Assembly: GCA_001789205.1 (NCBI GenBank)
Contig: MFYT01000008.1
Coordinates: 1 to 64,000, forward strand
Length of the DNA: 64,000 nt
Direction of reading: 5' to 3'
Source of the DNA: Candidatus Raymondbacteria bacterium RIFOXYA2_FULL_49_16
GTDB lineage: Bacteria; Fibrobacterota; OXYB2-FULL-49-7; XYB2-FULL-49-35
Shown: one piece after another, positions 45,241 to 54,524 of the stretch
Layout: the number at the start of each line of letters is the position of its first letter
Numbering within the stretch: position 1 is the stretch's first letter
The notes under the pieces: model-generated
Seen by the model: only the letters and a program-made list of their open reading frames with translations
The model's database searches: none
Told to the model about the DNA's origin: nothing
Made by a program: the position numbers and the translations under genes

Positions 45241-46426
45241 TCTATGGTGGCTTGTAGTGCGTATGCCCGAATTTCCAGCCCAGGTTCTGGCTTCGTGGAA
45301 CCCTGGCATGCGCAAACAGCCTTTTGTTGTGGTCCGCCAGAGCGTTGACAGCCACAAAAGTATGGTCATATCGGTTTCTCCACATGCATCACATATGGGC
45401 GTCCACGCAGGCATGCCTGTACGCATGGTCAGAAAGCGCTTCAGAAACCTCGAAATTGTGCAGGAAAACAAAGAGCAGGAAAAGAGCGCGCTTCTTGAAC
45501 TCGAATCGCTTCTGCGTGCCTATGTTCCCGAACATGCTGTGCGCGTGCATGCGGCTGGCATTGTTGTGGATCTTTCGGGCATGGACCGTCTGCATCCCGA
45601 AGGCATGGAAGCCTTTTCACGTGTGATTCTTGATGTCATAATAAGGTCGCTTAATTTCACTGATGTGCGCGCAGGCCTTGCCGTATCATTATTTGTCAGC
45701 AGATTGTGCGCAAAGACAGCAGGGCCTGGGGAAATAAAAGTATGTGTCCCTGGCCGCGAACAAGCGGAACTCCTGCGCATACCAGTCTCGTATCTTCCCG
45801 GCTTGTCGGTTACAGCGCGCAACCGCCTTCTGGACTATAATCTGACAACCATAGGCCACGTGCAGAAGCTCGATTTTTACTTTCTTGAAAGCAGGTTTGG
45901 CGAAGAGGGCGGGCGCATCTATCACATGGTCAGGGGCAGGGACATGGAGCCTGCTGCGCAGGACCGGAAAAAGGCTGTCTGCGAAGTATCAAAAACATTC
46001 GAACGCAATACCAACGATAGTGCGTCAATTCGGGTCAGTATCCGGTATATTGCCGATGAACTGGCCATGCGCCTGCGGGTCCGCAGGAGCTGTGCGCGCT
46101 CCCTTACGTGCAGTGTTCGTTTTTCCGATAACAAGACAGCCCAGCGTACAGCCAGACTGCCGGAGCCAACCGCTGCGTTTATTCGGCTGCACGATACAGC
46201 ACAGGAGCTCTTTAATCTGTTATATTTTCGTAGAGTGGCTCTTTCGCGCATTTCGCTTGTTGCCGGCAATCTCGAACCTGACAATGGCCAGACAGGGTTG
46301 TTTGTCACCCGGGAAGAGCTCAAGATGGAAGCAGCTGCAAAGGCCATAGACCGGGTACGCAAGAAGATGGGATTTGAAGCAGTGTTAAATGCGAGTGTAA
46401 TCCCCCATGCAACAAGAACCATTTGA
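45203..46426 (+). CDS. imuB: ImuB-like Y-family polymerase homolog, catalytically inactive
   Basis: A 407-residue relative of DNA polymerase IV that serves as clamp-binding partner of DnaE2. The Y-family fold is recognisable (HASHMGVHAGMPVRMVRKRF, the SYLPGLSVTARNRLLDYNLT helix-hairpin-helix, and the little-finger end AIDRVRKKMGFEAV). All catalytic acids are gone: HVDMD is VVRMP, and the S-x-DE site is HAAGI. A beta-clamp motif QTGLF is at residues 363-367. I choose GTG 45203, eight bases after AGGAG; it overlaps dnaE2 by 38 bases. No imuA gene is in the window. Confidence 0.85.
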   Translation: MNQLSGQLLLRPSLWWLVVRMPEFPAQVLASWNPGMRKQPFVVVRQSVDSHKSMVISVSPHASHMGVHAGMPVRMVRKRFRNLEIVQENKEQEKSALLELESLLRAYVPEHAVRVHAAGIVVDLSGMDRLHPEGMEAFSRVILDVIIRSLNFTDVRAGLAVSLFVSRLCAKTAGPGEIKVCVPGREQAELLRIPVSYLPGLSVTARNRLLDYNLTTIGHVQKLDFYFLESRFGEEGGRIYHMVRGRDMEPAAQDRKKAVCEVSKTFERNTNDSASIRVSIRYIADELAMRLRVRRSCARSLTCSVRFSDNKTAQRTARLPEPTAAFIRLHDTAQELFNLLYFRRVALSRISLVAGNLEPDNGQTGLFVTREELKMEAAAKAIDRVRKKMGFEAVLNASVIPHATRTI

Positions 46427-47432
46427 TAAACTGGATCTTTCTGAAAATGGATATGCATCCCCCTCCTTTAAAAAGGGGGGAGGGGGGGAGGGATTTTTGC
46501 CCAGGATAGGTCCTTTGGAAAACTGGCATCCGCCCGAAATTCCGCCAAACCTTTCCCAGCAGGGTTTTTATGTGGGAACATCGGGGTATTATTTTGATGA
46601 CTGGGTCGGACTTTTTAATCCTCCCCGGCTTAGTCAAAAGCAAAAACAACTGCTTGACCCCGAACAAGCAGAAGCATTCGATCGTCTCAAGTTCTACCAG
46701 AGATATTTCAGGTTTATTGAAATTAATTCAAGCTTTTATACCGAGCCGTCTATCCAGACCTACATAGATATTGAAGAGCGGTCCAGAGATGATTCTCTTT
46801 TTTCAGTCAAGGCTAATAAAAATGTCTCGCATTCCAGGGAGCTGGATGCGAAAAAAGGGGCCGAATTGATGAAAGCGCACATCGAGGCCGTAAGCCCTCT
46901 TGTTGAAACCGGCAGGTTTTATAGCTTCCTGATCCAACTCGAAGACCGCAACCAACGCAGTCAAAAAGCGCTCGATTATCTGTGCGCGGTTTCCGAACCT
47001 GCAATCAGAAAACGCATGGATGTGCACATAGAATTTCGGCATGTCAGCTGGCATAGCGAACACGTGCTCCAAACGCTCAAGGACAATGGTATTGGCATCT
47101 GTAACACAGAGATTCCCCCGGTACCACATGCCTTTCCCTTAAAGGCATATGCCACTACCGACAAAGGGTATGTCCGGTATTCGGGAAAAAATCTGGAACA
47201 CTGGTATGCGCAGGAAAAAGCAACCACCTCAAAGGAGCGCATCGCGCAGCGTAATGCCCGATACGACTACAACTACAGCGAAGCCGAAATACAGGAGAGG
47301 GCCCAGGGACAGCAGCAATTGGCAAAAAAGACCTCGGTCGTGGCCATTGCGTACAACAACCATTATAAAATACAGGCTGTGTTGAACGCGATTTATAATC
47401 TGCAGGTTTTGAAAATGCAGTTGGGTATCTGA
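46407..47432 (+). CDS. DUF72 (YecE-like) family protein
   Basis: A 341-residue TIM-barrel-like DUF72 protein. The domain starts near residue 52 with [16 protein letters not shown], followed by [50 protein letters not shown] and the [15 protein letters not shown] end, all usual. Function of the family is not established; nuclease-like or sugar isomerase-like roles have been guessed. The ATG overlaps the imuB-like stop by 20 bases, so it is probably part of the SOS cassette. The first 50 residues are atypical and partly encoded by a C/G-rich mobile-type repeat (46459-46492), read as [15 protein letters not shown]. Confidence 0.88.
   Translation: MQQEPFDKLDLSENGYASPSFKKGGGGEGFLPRIGPLENWHPPEIPPNLSQQGFYVGTSGYYFDDWVGLFNPPRLSQKQKQLLDPEQAEAFDRLKFYQRYFRFIEINSSFYTEPSIQTYIDIEERSRDDSLFSVKANKNVSHSRELDAKKGAELMKAHIEAVSPLVETGRFYSFLIQLEDRNQRSQKALDYLCAVSEPAIRKRMDVHIEFRHVSWHSEHVLQTLKDNGIGICNTEIPPVPHAFPLKAYATTDKGYVRYSGKNLEHWYAQEKATTSKERIAQRNARYDYNYSEAEIQERAQGQQQLAKKTSVVAIAYNNHYKIQAVLNAIYNLQVLKMQLGI
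46459..46492. repeat. C/G-rich inverted repeat inside the DUF72 gene
   Basis: CCCCCTCCTTT, five A residues, then GGGGGGAGGGGGGGAGGG. This pattern (C-rich arm, TTTAAA centre, G-rich arm) is a common dispersed intergenic repeat in several bacterial groups. Here it lies in frame within coding sequence. Confidence 0.65.
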
Positions 47433-47469
47433 ATGCCAGAGGCGCCTGTTACTTATTATATTATTGCCT

Positions 47470-48900
47470 ATGACATACGAAACCGTCATTGGACTTGAAA
47501 TTCACGCCCAGCTTTCAACCGCTTCAAAAATATTCTGCGGGTGCACCATGGATTTCGGTACAGAGCCGAATTCCCAGACCTGTCCCATCTGCCTTGGCAT
47601 GCCAGGAACCCTGCCGGTGCTGAACAAACGCGTGGTCGAATATGCCATGCGCATGGCATTGGCCACGCAATGCGCTATCAACACCCGAAGCGTCTTTGCA
47701 CGAAAGAACTATTTTTATCCCGATTTGCCAAAGGGATACCAGATTTCACAGTACGACAGACCTCTGTGCGAAAAAGGTTTTATGGAAATCGAGATACATG
47801 GAGCAAGAAAAAGGATAGGCCTTACCCGTATCCATATCGAGGAAGATGCCGGCAAGCTTATACACGATAGAAGCCCCACGCAGTCGCACGTTGACCTTAA
47901 CCGATGCGGCACACCCCTTATCGAAATAGTCAGCGAGCCCGATCTTCGTTCCGCGGAAGAAGCGGGTGAATATTTCCGGAAAATCCACCAAATTTTACGG
48001 TATCTCGATATTTGCGACGGCAATATGGAAGAGGGCAGCCTCAGATGCGACGCCAATGTTTCCATCAGGCCTGTTGGCGAGACAATGCTGGGCACCCGTA
48101 CCGAGATGAAAAATTTAAATTCATTCAGGAATGTTGAACGTGCCATTGAATTTGAAATAGCGCGCCAGATTGCCAAAAAAGAGAATGGTGAAACAATAGA
48201 GCAGGAGACCCTGTTATGGGACGCTGCGACAGGAACATCCCGGTCAATGCGCGACAAAGAAGACGCCCACGATTACCGGTATTTTCCAGAGCCCGATCTC
48301 ATGGAACTCAGAATTGATGACGCGTGGATCGAAGCTGTACGGTCAGCCATGCCCGAACTGCCCGATATCAGGGTCAATCGGTTTGTCCGGCAATTCGGGA
48401 TCCCCGAATACGATGCTGCCGTGTTAACCGAAAACAAGCTGTTGGCGGATTATTATGAAAAAGCAACCATGGGATCGGTAAACCCCAAGGCAGTATCAAA
48501 CTGGGTAATGACTGATGTCATGCGCATATTGAATGAACAAAAAATACTCATTAAGGACCTGAAGATCAGACCCGAAGGCGTGGCCGAACTCGTGAACGCT
48601 GTTGAAAAAGGCCTCATCAGCGGCAAAATCGCAAAAACCGTTTTTTTGGAAGCAGTGGAAACGGGAGAATCGCCAAAAGCGATTATTGAAAGCAAGGGGC
48701 TTGTTCAGATCAGCGATTCAGCTGAAATAGAAAAGGTTGCGCACCAGATTATTGACGCTAACCCTGCGCAGGTACAGCAGTACAAAACAGGCAAAAAAAA
48801 CGTTCTTGGTTTTTTTGTCGGTGAAGCCATGAAAGCGACTAAGGGCAAGGCAAATCCAAAAATTGTCAACGAACTTTTGCGGAAATATCTCGATGGATAA
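47470..48900 (+). CDS. gatB: Asp-tRNA(Asn)/Glu-tRNA(Gln) amidotransferase subunit B
   Basis: Subunit of the GatCAB complex, which converts mischarged Glu-tRNA(Gln) and/or Asp-tRNA(Asn) to the correct species. It has 476 residues. Opening [20 protein letters not shown], zinc-site cysteines (CGCTMDFG, then CPICLGMPG), [35 protein letters not shown] and a C-terminal YqeY-like tRNA-binding tail ([13 protein letters not shown]). The ATG at 47470 is preferred over a TTG two codons earlier. gatA and gatC are not in the window. Confidence 0.97.
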   Translation: MTYETVIGLEIHAQLSTASKIFCGCTMDFGTEPNSQTCPICLGMPGTLPVLNKRVVEYAMRMALATQCAINTRSVFARKNYFYPDLPKGYQISQYDRPLCEKGFMEIEIHGARKRIGLTRIHIEEDAGKLIHDRSPTQSHVDLNRCGTPLIEIVSEPDLRSAEEAGEYFRKIHQILRYLDICDGNMEEGSLRCDANVSIRPVGETMLGTRTEMKNLNSFRNVERAIEFEIARQIAKKENGETIEQETLLWDAATGTSRSMRDKEDAHDYRYFPEPDLMELRIDDAWIEAVRSAMPELPDIRVNRFVRQFGIPEYDAAVLTENKLLADYYEKATMGSVNPKAVSNWVMTDVMRILNEQKILIKDLKIRPEGVAELVNAVEKGLISGKIAKTVFLEAVETGESPKAIIESKGLVQISDSAEIEKVAHQIIDANPAQVQQYKTGKKNVLGFFVGEAMKATKGKANPKIVNELLRKYLDG

Positions 48901-49204
48901 ACGGCTGCGGTATTCTTACGTGCAGCATGGGAGACTGTTGGCTGGAACGGTCGCGGCCCTGCTGTGTTTTGTACTTGTCTTTCCCTGCAATACAGCGTCC
49001 CAGATATTGCCAAATCAAAAATCAGGATCTCCGGCTGCAACAGATTCACTCTCCGAAGCCGCCTTGGCCGATACGCTTCAGAACGCCAAGCCCATTGTCA
49101 TTAAAAAGGACATAAATGCCTCCGCGCAGGTGAAAATGGGCGTCACTGTCATGACCTTTATTATTGTGGTCATGGTATTGGCGAATAATTTTAATCCAGA
49201 CTGA
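48893..49204 (+). CDS. small exported or membrane protein of unknown function
   Basis: A 103-residue protein with an N-terminal hydrophobic segment ([18 protein letters not shown], about residues 15-32; signal anchor or lipoprotein signal) and a second one near the C-terminus ([18 protein letters not shown], about 80-98). Between them lies a polar Ser/Ala/Asp-rich stretch. It was probably built as a bitopic or hairpin inner-membrane protein. The ATG overlaps the gatB stop codon by eight bases, indicating coupled translation. No family recognised. Its stop codon abuts that of convergent holA in TGATCA. Confidence 0.6.
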   Translation: MDKRLRYSYVQHGRLLAGTVAALLCFVLVFPCNTASQILPNQKSGSPAATDSLSEAALADTLQNAKPIVIKKDINASAQVKMGVTVMTFIIVVMVLANNFNPD

Positions 49205-50308
49205 TCAGAGAATTGTTTCCATCCGGTGTTTGTCCGAATACATGATACTCAGGATTACCCGTTCCATATCAATCAGGCCGCCTTTAAATAGACCAGTTTT
49301 AAGATTGACGTCTATCGTGGCAAGATATCGCAGAATATAGGTTAGTTGATCGAGCGAATAATTGTCTAGCTGGTCGAGAAGGCGTGGCAGTACAATACGC
49401 GCATAGATCATGTTCGGCGGCAGAGGACGCTCAGAAAATCTGCTCTCTTTTATTGCTTCGGCCATCAGCCTGTTGAATTCATCCTTGCCCCTGAAACCCA
49501 TGCGCGCCAGTTTTTTTGTCTGCGCAAGGAGTTCTCTCTGGTTCGAAAAATAAATTTTGAGCCGTAGAAGACCCGCGAAATGCGTGTTCAGCGCGTATAA
49601 CATTTGAAGCGCGGGTGTGTTGAATTCGAATAAATTGGCGAGAATTCCTAATGCCGAGTCTATTTCTTTTCGCGCAACAGCAGGGGCCAGGTCCCAGGGC
49701 TGCTTTTCTCCGGCGCCGCCTGTATATTCACGGATTTCTTTTTCGCCGATCTCCATACCGGGATTGAGCACAATATCGAGCTTCTCCAGTTCGCTCGTAA
49801 TACGAGATTGGTTTGTGCCGGTACATTCGATGAGCAGGCGCGCCGCGTCTTCGTTGAGACTGCGTTTGTAACGTGATCTGGATGTTTCACTCGCCCATTC
49901 GTGCATTTTGTAGTCAGGAGGAGAGGGGCATTCAACAAGGGTAATAAACTTTTTTGATTCTTTGAGCGCTCTGGTAAATGGGTGGTCTTTCCCCAGTTTT
50001 TTCCCAATGGAGGCGCCTTCGCAGATCAGGATGGTTGTTGGCGATGGGGCTTTGAAATAGACCGCGAGCGCTTCAAGCGCTTCGGACCTTAGATTCTGGC
50101 ACTCGGTGATAATAATGAAGGATGTTGTTCCAAAGAGATTGGGGGTAGAGGCGTCGGATATTACGGTTTCAATCGCACTATCGCCTGCCCGATACCTGAT
50201 TATCTCAGGTTCTGGCCCTCCTTTTGGGGATGCGGCGCGGGCCAACTCACGTAGTACACGTTCCTTCTCAGTTTCATTATCGCCGACGACAAGATGTATC
50301 TGGGTCAT
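49205..50308 (-). CDS. holA: DNA polymerase III delta subunit
   Basis: A clamp-loader subunit that opens the beta sliding clamp. The 367-residue length is usual. The order of the HolA fold is visible: an N-terminal AAA+-like domain without a functional P-loop (IHLVVGDNETEKERVLREL, TPNLFGTTSFIIITECQNL), the middle domain with LLIECTGTNQSRITSELEKL, and the C-terminal collar with ALGILANLFEF and MLYALNTHFAGLLRLKIY. It is divergent from mutL, with 79 bases between start codons. Confidence 0.88.
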   Translation of the reverse strand: MTQIHLVVGDNETEKERVLRELARAASPKGGPEPEIIRYRAGDSAIETVISDASTPNLFGTTSFIIITECQNLRSEALEALAVYFKAPSPTTILICEGASIGKKLGKDHPFTRALKESKKFITLVECPSPPDYKMHEWASETSRSRYKRSLNEDAARLLIECTGTNQSRITSELEKLDIVLNPGMEIGEKEIREYTGGAGEKQPWDLAPAVARKEIDSALGILANLFEFNTPALQMLYALNTHFAGLLRLKIYFSNQRELLAQTKKLARMGFRGKDEFNRLMAEAIKESRFSERPLPPNMIYARIVLPRLLDQLDNYSLDQLTYILRYLATIDVNLKTGLFKGGLIDMERVILSIMYSDKHRMETIL

Positions 50309-50387
50309 GCAGTTAAAATAAGTTGTTGATTAAAAAACAAACAATATCATATTTTATACTCGAATTGTATCGGCCAGGACTGTACCA

Positions 50388-52139
50388 CTGAAACACATCC
50401 AGAAATTAACCGAAGATACCATCAACAAGATCGCTGCGGGTGAGGTTATTGAACGTCCCGCGTCAATTGTCAAAGAACTCGTGGAAAACGCCCTCGATGC
50501 AGGAGCAACCCGCGTTGTACTCGAGCTCAAGGCAGCGGGCAGCGAATCGATAACCGTGTCCGACAATGGCTTGGGCATCAACAAGGTCGATGCGGAACTT
50601 GTTTTTGAACGGTACGCCACCTCAAAAATCCACACCATTGATGATCTCAACAATCTTGAAACAATGGGGTTCAGGGGAGAAGCGCTATCGAGCATAGCCG
50701 CCATTGCAGTGGTAGAAGTGCTCACCCGGGTCCAGGAGGATGCTACAGCCACCTTTCTCAGAAAAAGACCCGGCGATGCGCTTGAAATACGTGAGGCGAG
50801 CCGTACCCGTGGTACCACGATTACGGTACGCGATGTCTTTTTCAATGTCCCTGCGCGGAAAAAATTTCAAAAATCAGGCAGCGCCGAACTGACCCGGATC
50901 ATTGCGCTCTTTTCCTCTCTTGCCGTGGCAAACAGTTCAGTCGCCTTTGTCTTGGTCACCGATGGCAAGGAACGGATCAATCTTCCGGCTGTGCAAGACC
51001 CGCGGGAACGGATCGGCGGCGTCTTTGGCGCCTCGCTTGAAAAGAGCCTGCTCTATGCGGAGTATAACGATGAAGCCTGCTCGGTGAAAACATATTTCAG
51101 TAATCTCGATGTCACAAGAAGCAACAGGTCTGGACAGCTTTTTTTTATTAATCGCAGGCCTATTGAGAACAGATCATTTTACCAGGGCGTCCACCTCGGG
51201 TATCGCGATACGCTGCCTGCAGGACGTTTTCCCATAGCATTTGTCTTTATCACACTGAATCCTGTTGAAATAGACGTGAATGCTCATCCGGCAAAGAAAG
51301 AGGTCCGTTTTTCCGACGAATCCAGGATTGTGCGGGCCATTTCCAGGAGTATCATGGCTGGTTTTCAGAAGACCAGCGTCTATCATACCTGGAAAACGCC
51401 GTCAGGGAACAATGCTGGAACAGCGCCAACTGTTTTTCCAGCAGCACGGGTTGCAGCAACGCTTCCTGACGCCCCCTCGCTTTTCAGCGCGTCTGGAAAA
51501 GGGCTGGGTCAAAATGAAGCGTCAGCCATGCCTGTTGAAACTGTATCCGCTGGGCCGGCGCCACATAAACTGCTCATACCATATTTTCAGCTTCATGACA
51601 CCTACATTCTTTGCCAGATTAAAAACGGACTGCTCATCATTGACCAGCACGTGGCCCACGAGCGTATTTTGTACGAGAAGGCGCTCCGCGATCTAGAGCA
51701 CGCTGATGAAGCGCTTGCGCAGCAACTGCTCTTTCCTGTCACGCTTGACCTGAGCATAGAACAGAAGTTGTTGGCGCACGAATATGGCGATTTTTTCGCA
51801 ACCATGGGGTTCAGCATGCGGTTCCTTTCGGGAAACACCCTGCTTGTCGATGGCGTGCCTGCGCGATTAAAAGACAATCCTGTCAAAGCAATGGTTTTAG
51901 ACATTCTGGACGAACTTACCAAGGAGGTCCCGGACAAGCATAGTCTCGACAAGCATTTTGCCCGTTCTTTTGCCTGTGGTGCTGCCATCAAAGCGGGAAC
52001 GCCGCTTATGCTTGAAGAGATCAACGCCCTGGTCGACCAGCTCTTCCAATGTGAAAATCCCTATACCTGTCCGCATGGCCGTCCGGTTGTTGTACAGATA
52101 CCTCTCGACGAAATAAACAGAAGATTCATGCGACCATGA
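50388..52139 (+). CDS. mutL: DNA mismatch repair protein MutL
   Basis: A 583-residue mismatch-repair matchmaker with GHKL ATPase (TINKIAAGEVIERPASIVKE, NALDAG, DNGLGI, TMGFRGEALSSIA) and C-terminal endonuclease domain. The nuclease motif DQHVAHERILYE, the C-G-A-A-I-K-A-G motif and CPHGRPV are present, so it is the nicking type found in species without MutH. No ATG, GTG or TTG exists upstream of the essential ATPase motif. The frame is open from 50334, and CTG 50388, with AGGA eight bases upstream, gives LKHIQKLTEDTINK, the exact family start. Starting at GTG 50481 would delete motif I. It overlaps the next gene by four bases. Confidence 0.93.
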   Translation: MKHIQKLTEDTINKIAAGEVIERPASIVKELVENALDAGATRVVLELKAAGSESITVSDNGLGINKVDAELVFERYATSKIHTIDDLNNLETMGFRGEALSSIAAIAVVEVLTRVQEDATATFLRKRPGDALEIREASRTRGTTITVRDVFFNVPARKKFQKSGSAELTRIIALFSSLAVANSSVAFVLVTDGKERINLPAVQDPRERIGGVFGASLEKSLLYAEYNDEACSVKTYFSNLDVTRSNRSGQLFFINRRPIENRSFYQGVHLGYRDTLPAGRFPIAFVFITLNPVEIDVNAHPAKKEVRFSDESRIVRAISRSIMAGFQKTSVYHTWKTPSGNNAGTAPTVFPAARVAATLPDAPSLFSASGKGLGQNEASAMPVETVSAGPAPHKLLIPYFQLHDTYILCQIKNGLLIIDQHVAHERILYEKALRDLEHADEALAQQLLFPVTLDLSIEQKLLAHEYGDFFATMGFSMRFLSGNTLLVDGVPARLKDNPVKAMVLDILDELTKEVPDKHSLDKHFARSFACGAAIKAGTPLMLEEINALVDQLFQCENPYTCPHGRPVVVQIPLDEINRRFMRP

Positions 52140-52816
52140 TCAACAAAATTAACTTTGCAGACAGGGTGGTCATTTTTGTACCTGCGGACGTATCCGCCGA
52201 TTGGGCAACGGAATTCATGGACGCTGTTTCGGAAGCTTCCCTGACCGCACAGCGGCGGATAGACGTTGATCTGGGCGCAATTCTTTTGCTCGACTCCTAT
52301 CTTATCGGCCTGTTTGTCAGGGCGAATAAGATTCTTCATCAAAACGGAGGCAGCTTTTATCTGGCAAACCCGAATGAGTATGCTGTGCAGGTGCTCAAAC
52401 GCAATGCCCTAGACCAGGTTTTCCCCATTGCTGCGGCTGGCAACACCGGTTCTGAACAGACAACGGCGTATAAGAGCGGCATCAGTTTTGAAAAAGTGGA
52501 CACTCTCGGGATTTTAACAGTGACCGGCATCATTGATAATCCCGAATACGTCACTGAGTTGCGGAATATTTCCGCCGGACGCTTCAGCGGCCTTAAAAGC
52601 GTCATTGTCGACTTCTCCAAGACCATCTTTGTCGACAGTCTGTTTATCGGAGAACTGGTCAACCTTCACAGAAGAATGGCCGGCCTAGGCGGCTCAGTCG
52701 CTTTTTCCGGCCTCAACGACATCATCAAGGAGCTTTTCGACCGGCTAGGTTTCGGTCTTCTGGTTCCATTATACAAGGACATTAATGAAGCAAAGAAACA
52801 ATCAGAAAAAAACTGA
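52136..52816 (+). CDS. tandem STAS-domain protein
   Basis: A 226-residue cytoplasmic protein made of two STAS domains in tandem, about residues 5-100 and 118-220. Each carries the strand and loop holding the usual phospho-acceptor serine after Asp: LLLDSYLIG with Ser54 and IFVDSLFIG with Ser168. STAS domains take part in partner-switching with anti-sigma or other kinases; a double unit is uncommon. It is encoded between mutL (ATGA overlap) and the RNase R-type gene (overlap 32 bases), so it is in an operon by position only. The PP2C phosphatase at 59517 is a candidate partner. Confidence 0.78.
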   Translation: MINKINFADRVVIFVPADVSADWATEFMDAVSEASLTAQRRIDVDLGAILLLDSYLIGLFVRANKILHQNGGSFYLANPNEYAVQVLKRNALDQVFPIAAAGNTGSEQTTAYKSGISFEKVDTLGILTVTGIIDNPEYVTELRNISAGRFSGLKSVIVDFSKTIFVDSLFIGELVNLHRRMAGLGGSVAFSGLNDIIKELFDRLGFGLLVPLYKDINEAKKQSEKN

Positions 52817-54518
52817 CAAAACAGACAAAAAACCCACCTGCTATACCGGGGTATATCGGCTCGAACGCAATCATGGAAAAATAATTTCTGACGGCCAATC
52901 CACTGCTGATATTGTTGTGCAACGCAGAAATGCCATGGGTGCCCGCGATGGCGACAGGGTCGAATTTCAAATTGCAGGAAGAAGGTATGCGAAAGGCGCC
53001 TATGAGGGCAGGATCGTTAAAATATTCGACCAAAGAAGTGCTTTTATCGCCGAAAAAACGTTGCTTCCCGTAAAATACGGTATTGAGGTACCTTTCAAAC
53101 CGAATACCATTGCCGAGACCAAGCGCTTGGGCGCTGTTTCCGGAGACTCAGACAGAAAAAATCTTACCGGCTGCCTTTGCTGCACTATTGATCCTGTTGA
53201 TGCGCGAGATTTTGATGACGCTGTTTCCCTGGAGCGCCGGGGTGATGGCTGGGAACTTGGCGTGCATATCGCCGATGTGTCTCATTTTGTACGCGAACGG
53301 ACAGCGTTGGATCGTGAGGCGTTGAGTAGGGGATTAAGCGTCTATCTGCCATGGATGGTAATCCCCATGCTTCCGCCGCGTCTGTCCGAAGATCTCTGTT
53401 CTCTTGTCGAGGGGAAGGAACGGAATACGGTCACATGCTTCATGCGCATAGGTCCAAACGGCGGCATTGAGAATTTTGATGTATTTAAAAGCCTGATAAA
53501 AAGCGCAAAACGCCTGGACTATGGTGCTGCTCAAGCCATGATAGACAATGCGACCGCAGCGGATCCGGCGCTTACCGCCATGCTGCAAAGCATGGCAGAG
53601 GTCGGGGCGCTTTTGAAAAAACGGAGATTGGCGCAGGGGTCGCTTGATTTTGATCTGCCCGAGGTTAAGGTTGTCATGGATGCTGATGGGTTTCCCTGCG
53701 AGGTGAAGCCCTATCCGAAATACAATACCAATGGCATCATAGAGGAGTTCATGCTGTGCGCTAACCAGTGCGTTGCACGCAGACTCGAGGAAATGGGCAA
53801 CGGAGCGCTCTATCGGGTGCATGGCGAGCCCGAGGAAAAGGAAGTTGCACAGATACACGCGTTTTTAAAGGCAAATGGTTTTGCGATCGACCGTTTTACG
53901 GGCCTGGGAGCGTATAAAAATATTATTGAAGCGGTCCGGGGAACGCCTCATGAAAAGAGGATCAATACCATGCTGCTGCGTTCAATGCCAAAAGCGGTAT
54001 ATGCGACACGGAATATCGGACATTTCGGCCTTGCGTTCAAGACCTACACGCACTTTACGTCGCCTATTCGCCGCTATCCGGACCTTCTGGTCCATAGAAT
54101 GCTTTTCATGGATTCCAACAGCATAAAAACGCAGAAAGAGTGGCGAAACCATTTGAACAGGGTTGCGCAGCAATGTTCAGAGGCCGAGGAACGCGCTCTC
54201 AAAGCAGAACGTGACGGTATGTCACTTGCCGCGGCAATGTATCTGTCCGATAAGATTGGGCAAATATACGATGGAACAGTGACCGGGATCATCGAATCCG
54301 GCATCTTTGTGTCCCTGGGCGGCTTGCAGATAGACGGCATGGTGCATGTTTCAAAACTCGGCGACGATTATTTTAATTTCAGCCCCGCGAACATGACCAT
54401 GACGGGTGAACGGACCAATCGGTGCGTGCGTATTGGCGACCGAGTGCGTGTTGCTGTTGCCACTGTCAATATTTCCCTGCGCCGGATCGATTTGACAATA
54501 ACCGAATATTTACCCTGA
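52785..54518 (+). CDS. rnr: ribonuclease R/II-family exoribonuclease (short form)
   Basis: Processive 3'-5' exoribonuclease, 577 residues. A basic N-terminal tail (KQRNNQKKTDKTDKK) is followed by one cold-shock-like domain (about 20-85), the RNB catalytic domain with the metal-binding aspartates in DPVDARDFDDAVSL and the signature HFTSPIRRYPDLLVHR, and a C-terminal S1 domain (GQIYDGTVTGIIESGIFVSL). It is shorter than RNase R (usually above 700), lacking the N-terminal helix-turn-helix and one OB domain, so it is intermediate between RNase R and RNase II. AAGGA precedes the ATG by five bases. Confidence 0.9.
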   Translation: MKQRNNQKKTDKTDKKPTCYTGVYRLERNHGKIISDGQSTADIVVQRRNAMGARDGDRVEFQIAGRRYAKGAYEGRIVKIFDQRSAFIAEKTLLPVKYGIEVPFKPNTIAETKRLGAVSGDSDRKNLTGCLCCTIDPVDARDFDDAVSLERRGDGWELGVHIADVSHFVRERTALDREALSRGLSVYLPWMVIPMLPPRLSEDLCSLVEGKERNTVTCFMRIGPNGGIENFDVFKSLIKSAKRLDYGAAQAMIDNATAADPALTAMLQSMAEVGALLKKRRLAQGSLDFDLPEVKVVMDADGFPCEVKPYPKYNTNGIIEEFMLCANQCVARRLEEMGNGALYRVHGEPEEKEVAQIHAFLKANGFAIDRFTGLGAYKNIIEAVRGTPHEKRINTMLLRSMPKAVYATRNIGHFGLAFKTYTHFTSPIRRYPDLLVHRMLFMDSNSIKTQKEWRNHLNRVAQQCSEAEERALKAERDGMSLAAAMYLSDKIGQIYDGTVTGIIESGIFVSLGGLQIDGMVHVSKLGDDYFNFSPANMTMTGERTNRCVRIGDRVRVAVATVNISLRRIDLTITEYLP

Positions 54519-54524
54519 TTTTAC

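Noticed and set aside
50481-52139. GTG 50481 as the mutL start
   Set aside because: It would remove the ATPase motif AAGEVIERP, which is intact in the same frame upstream.
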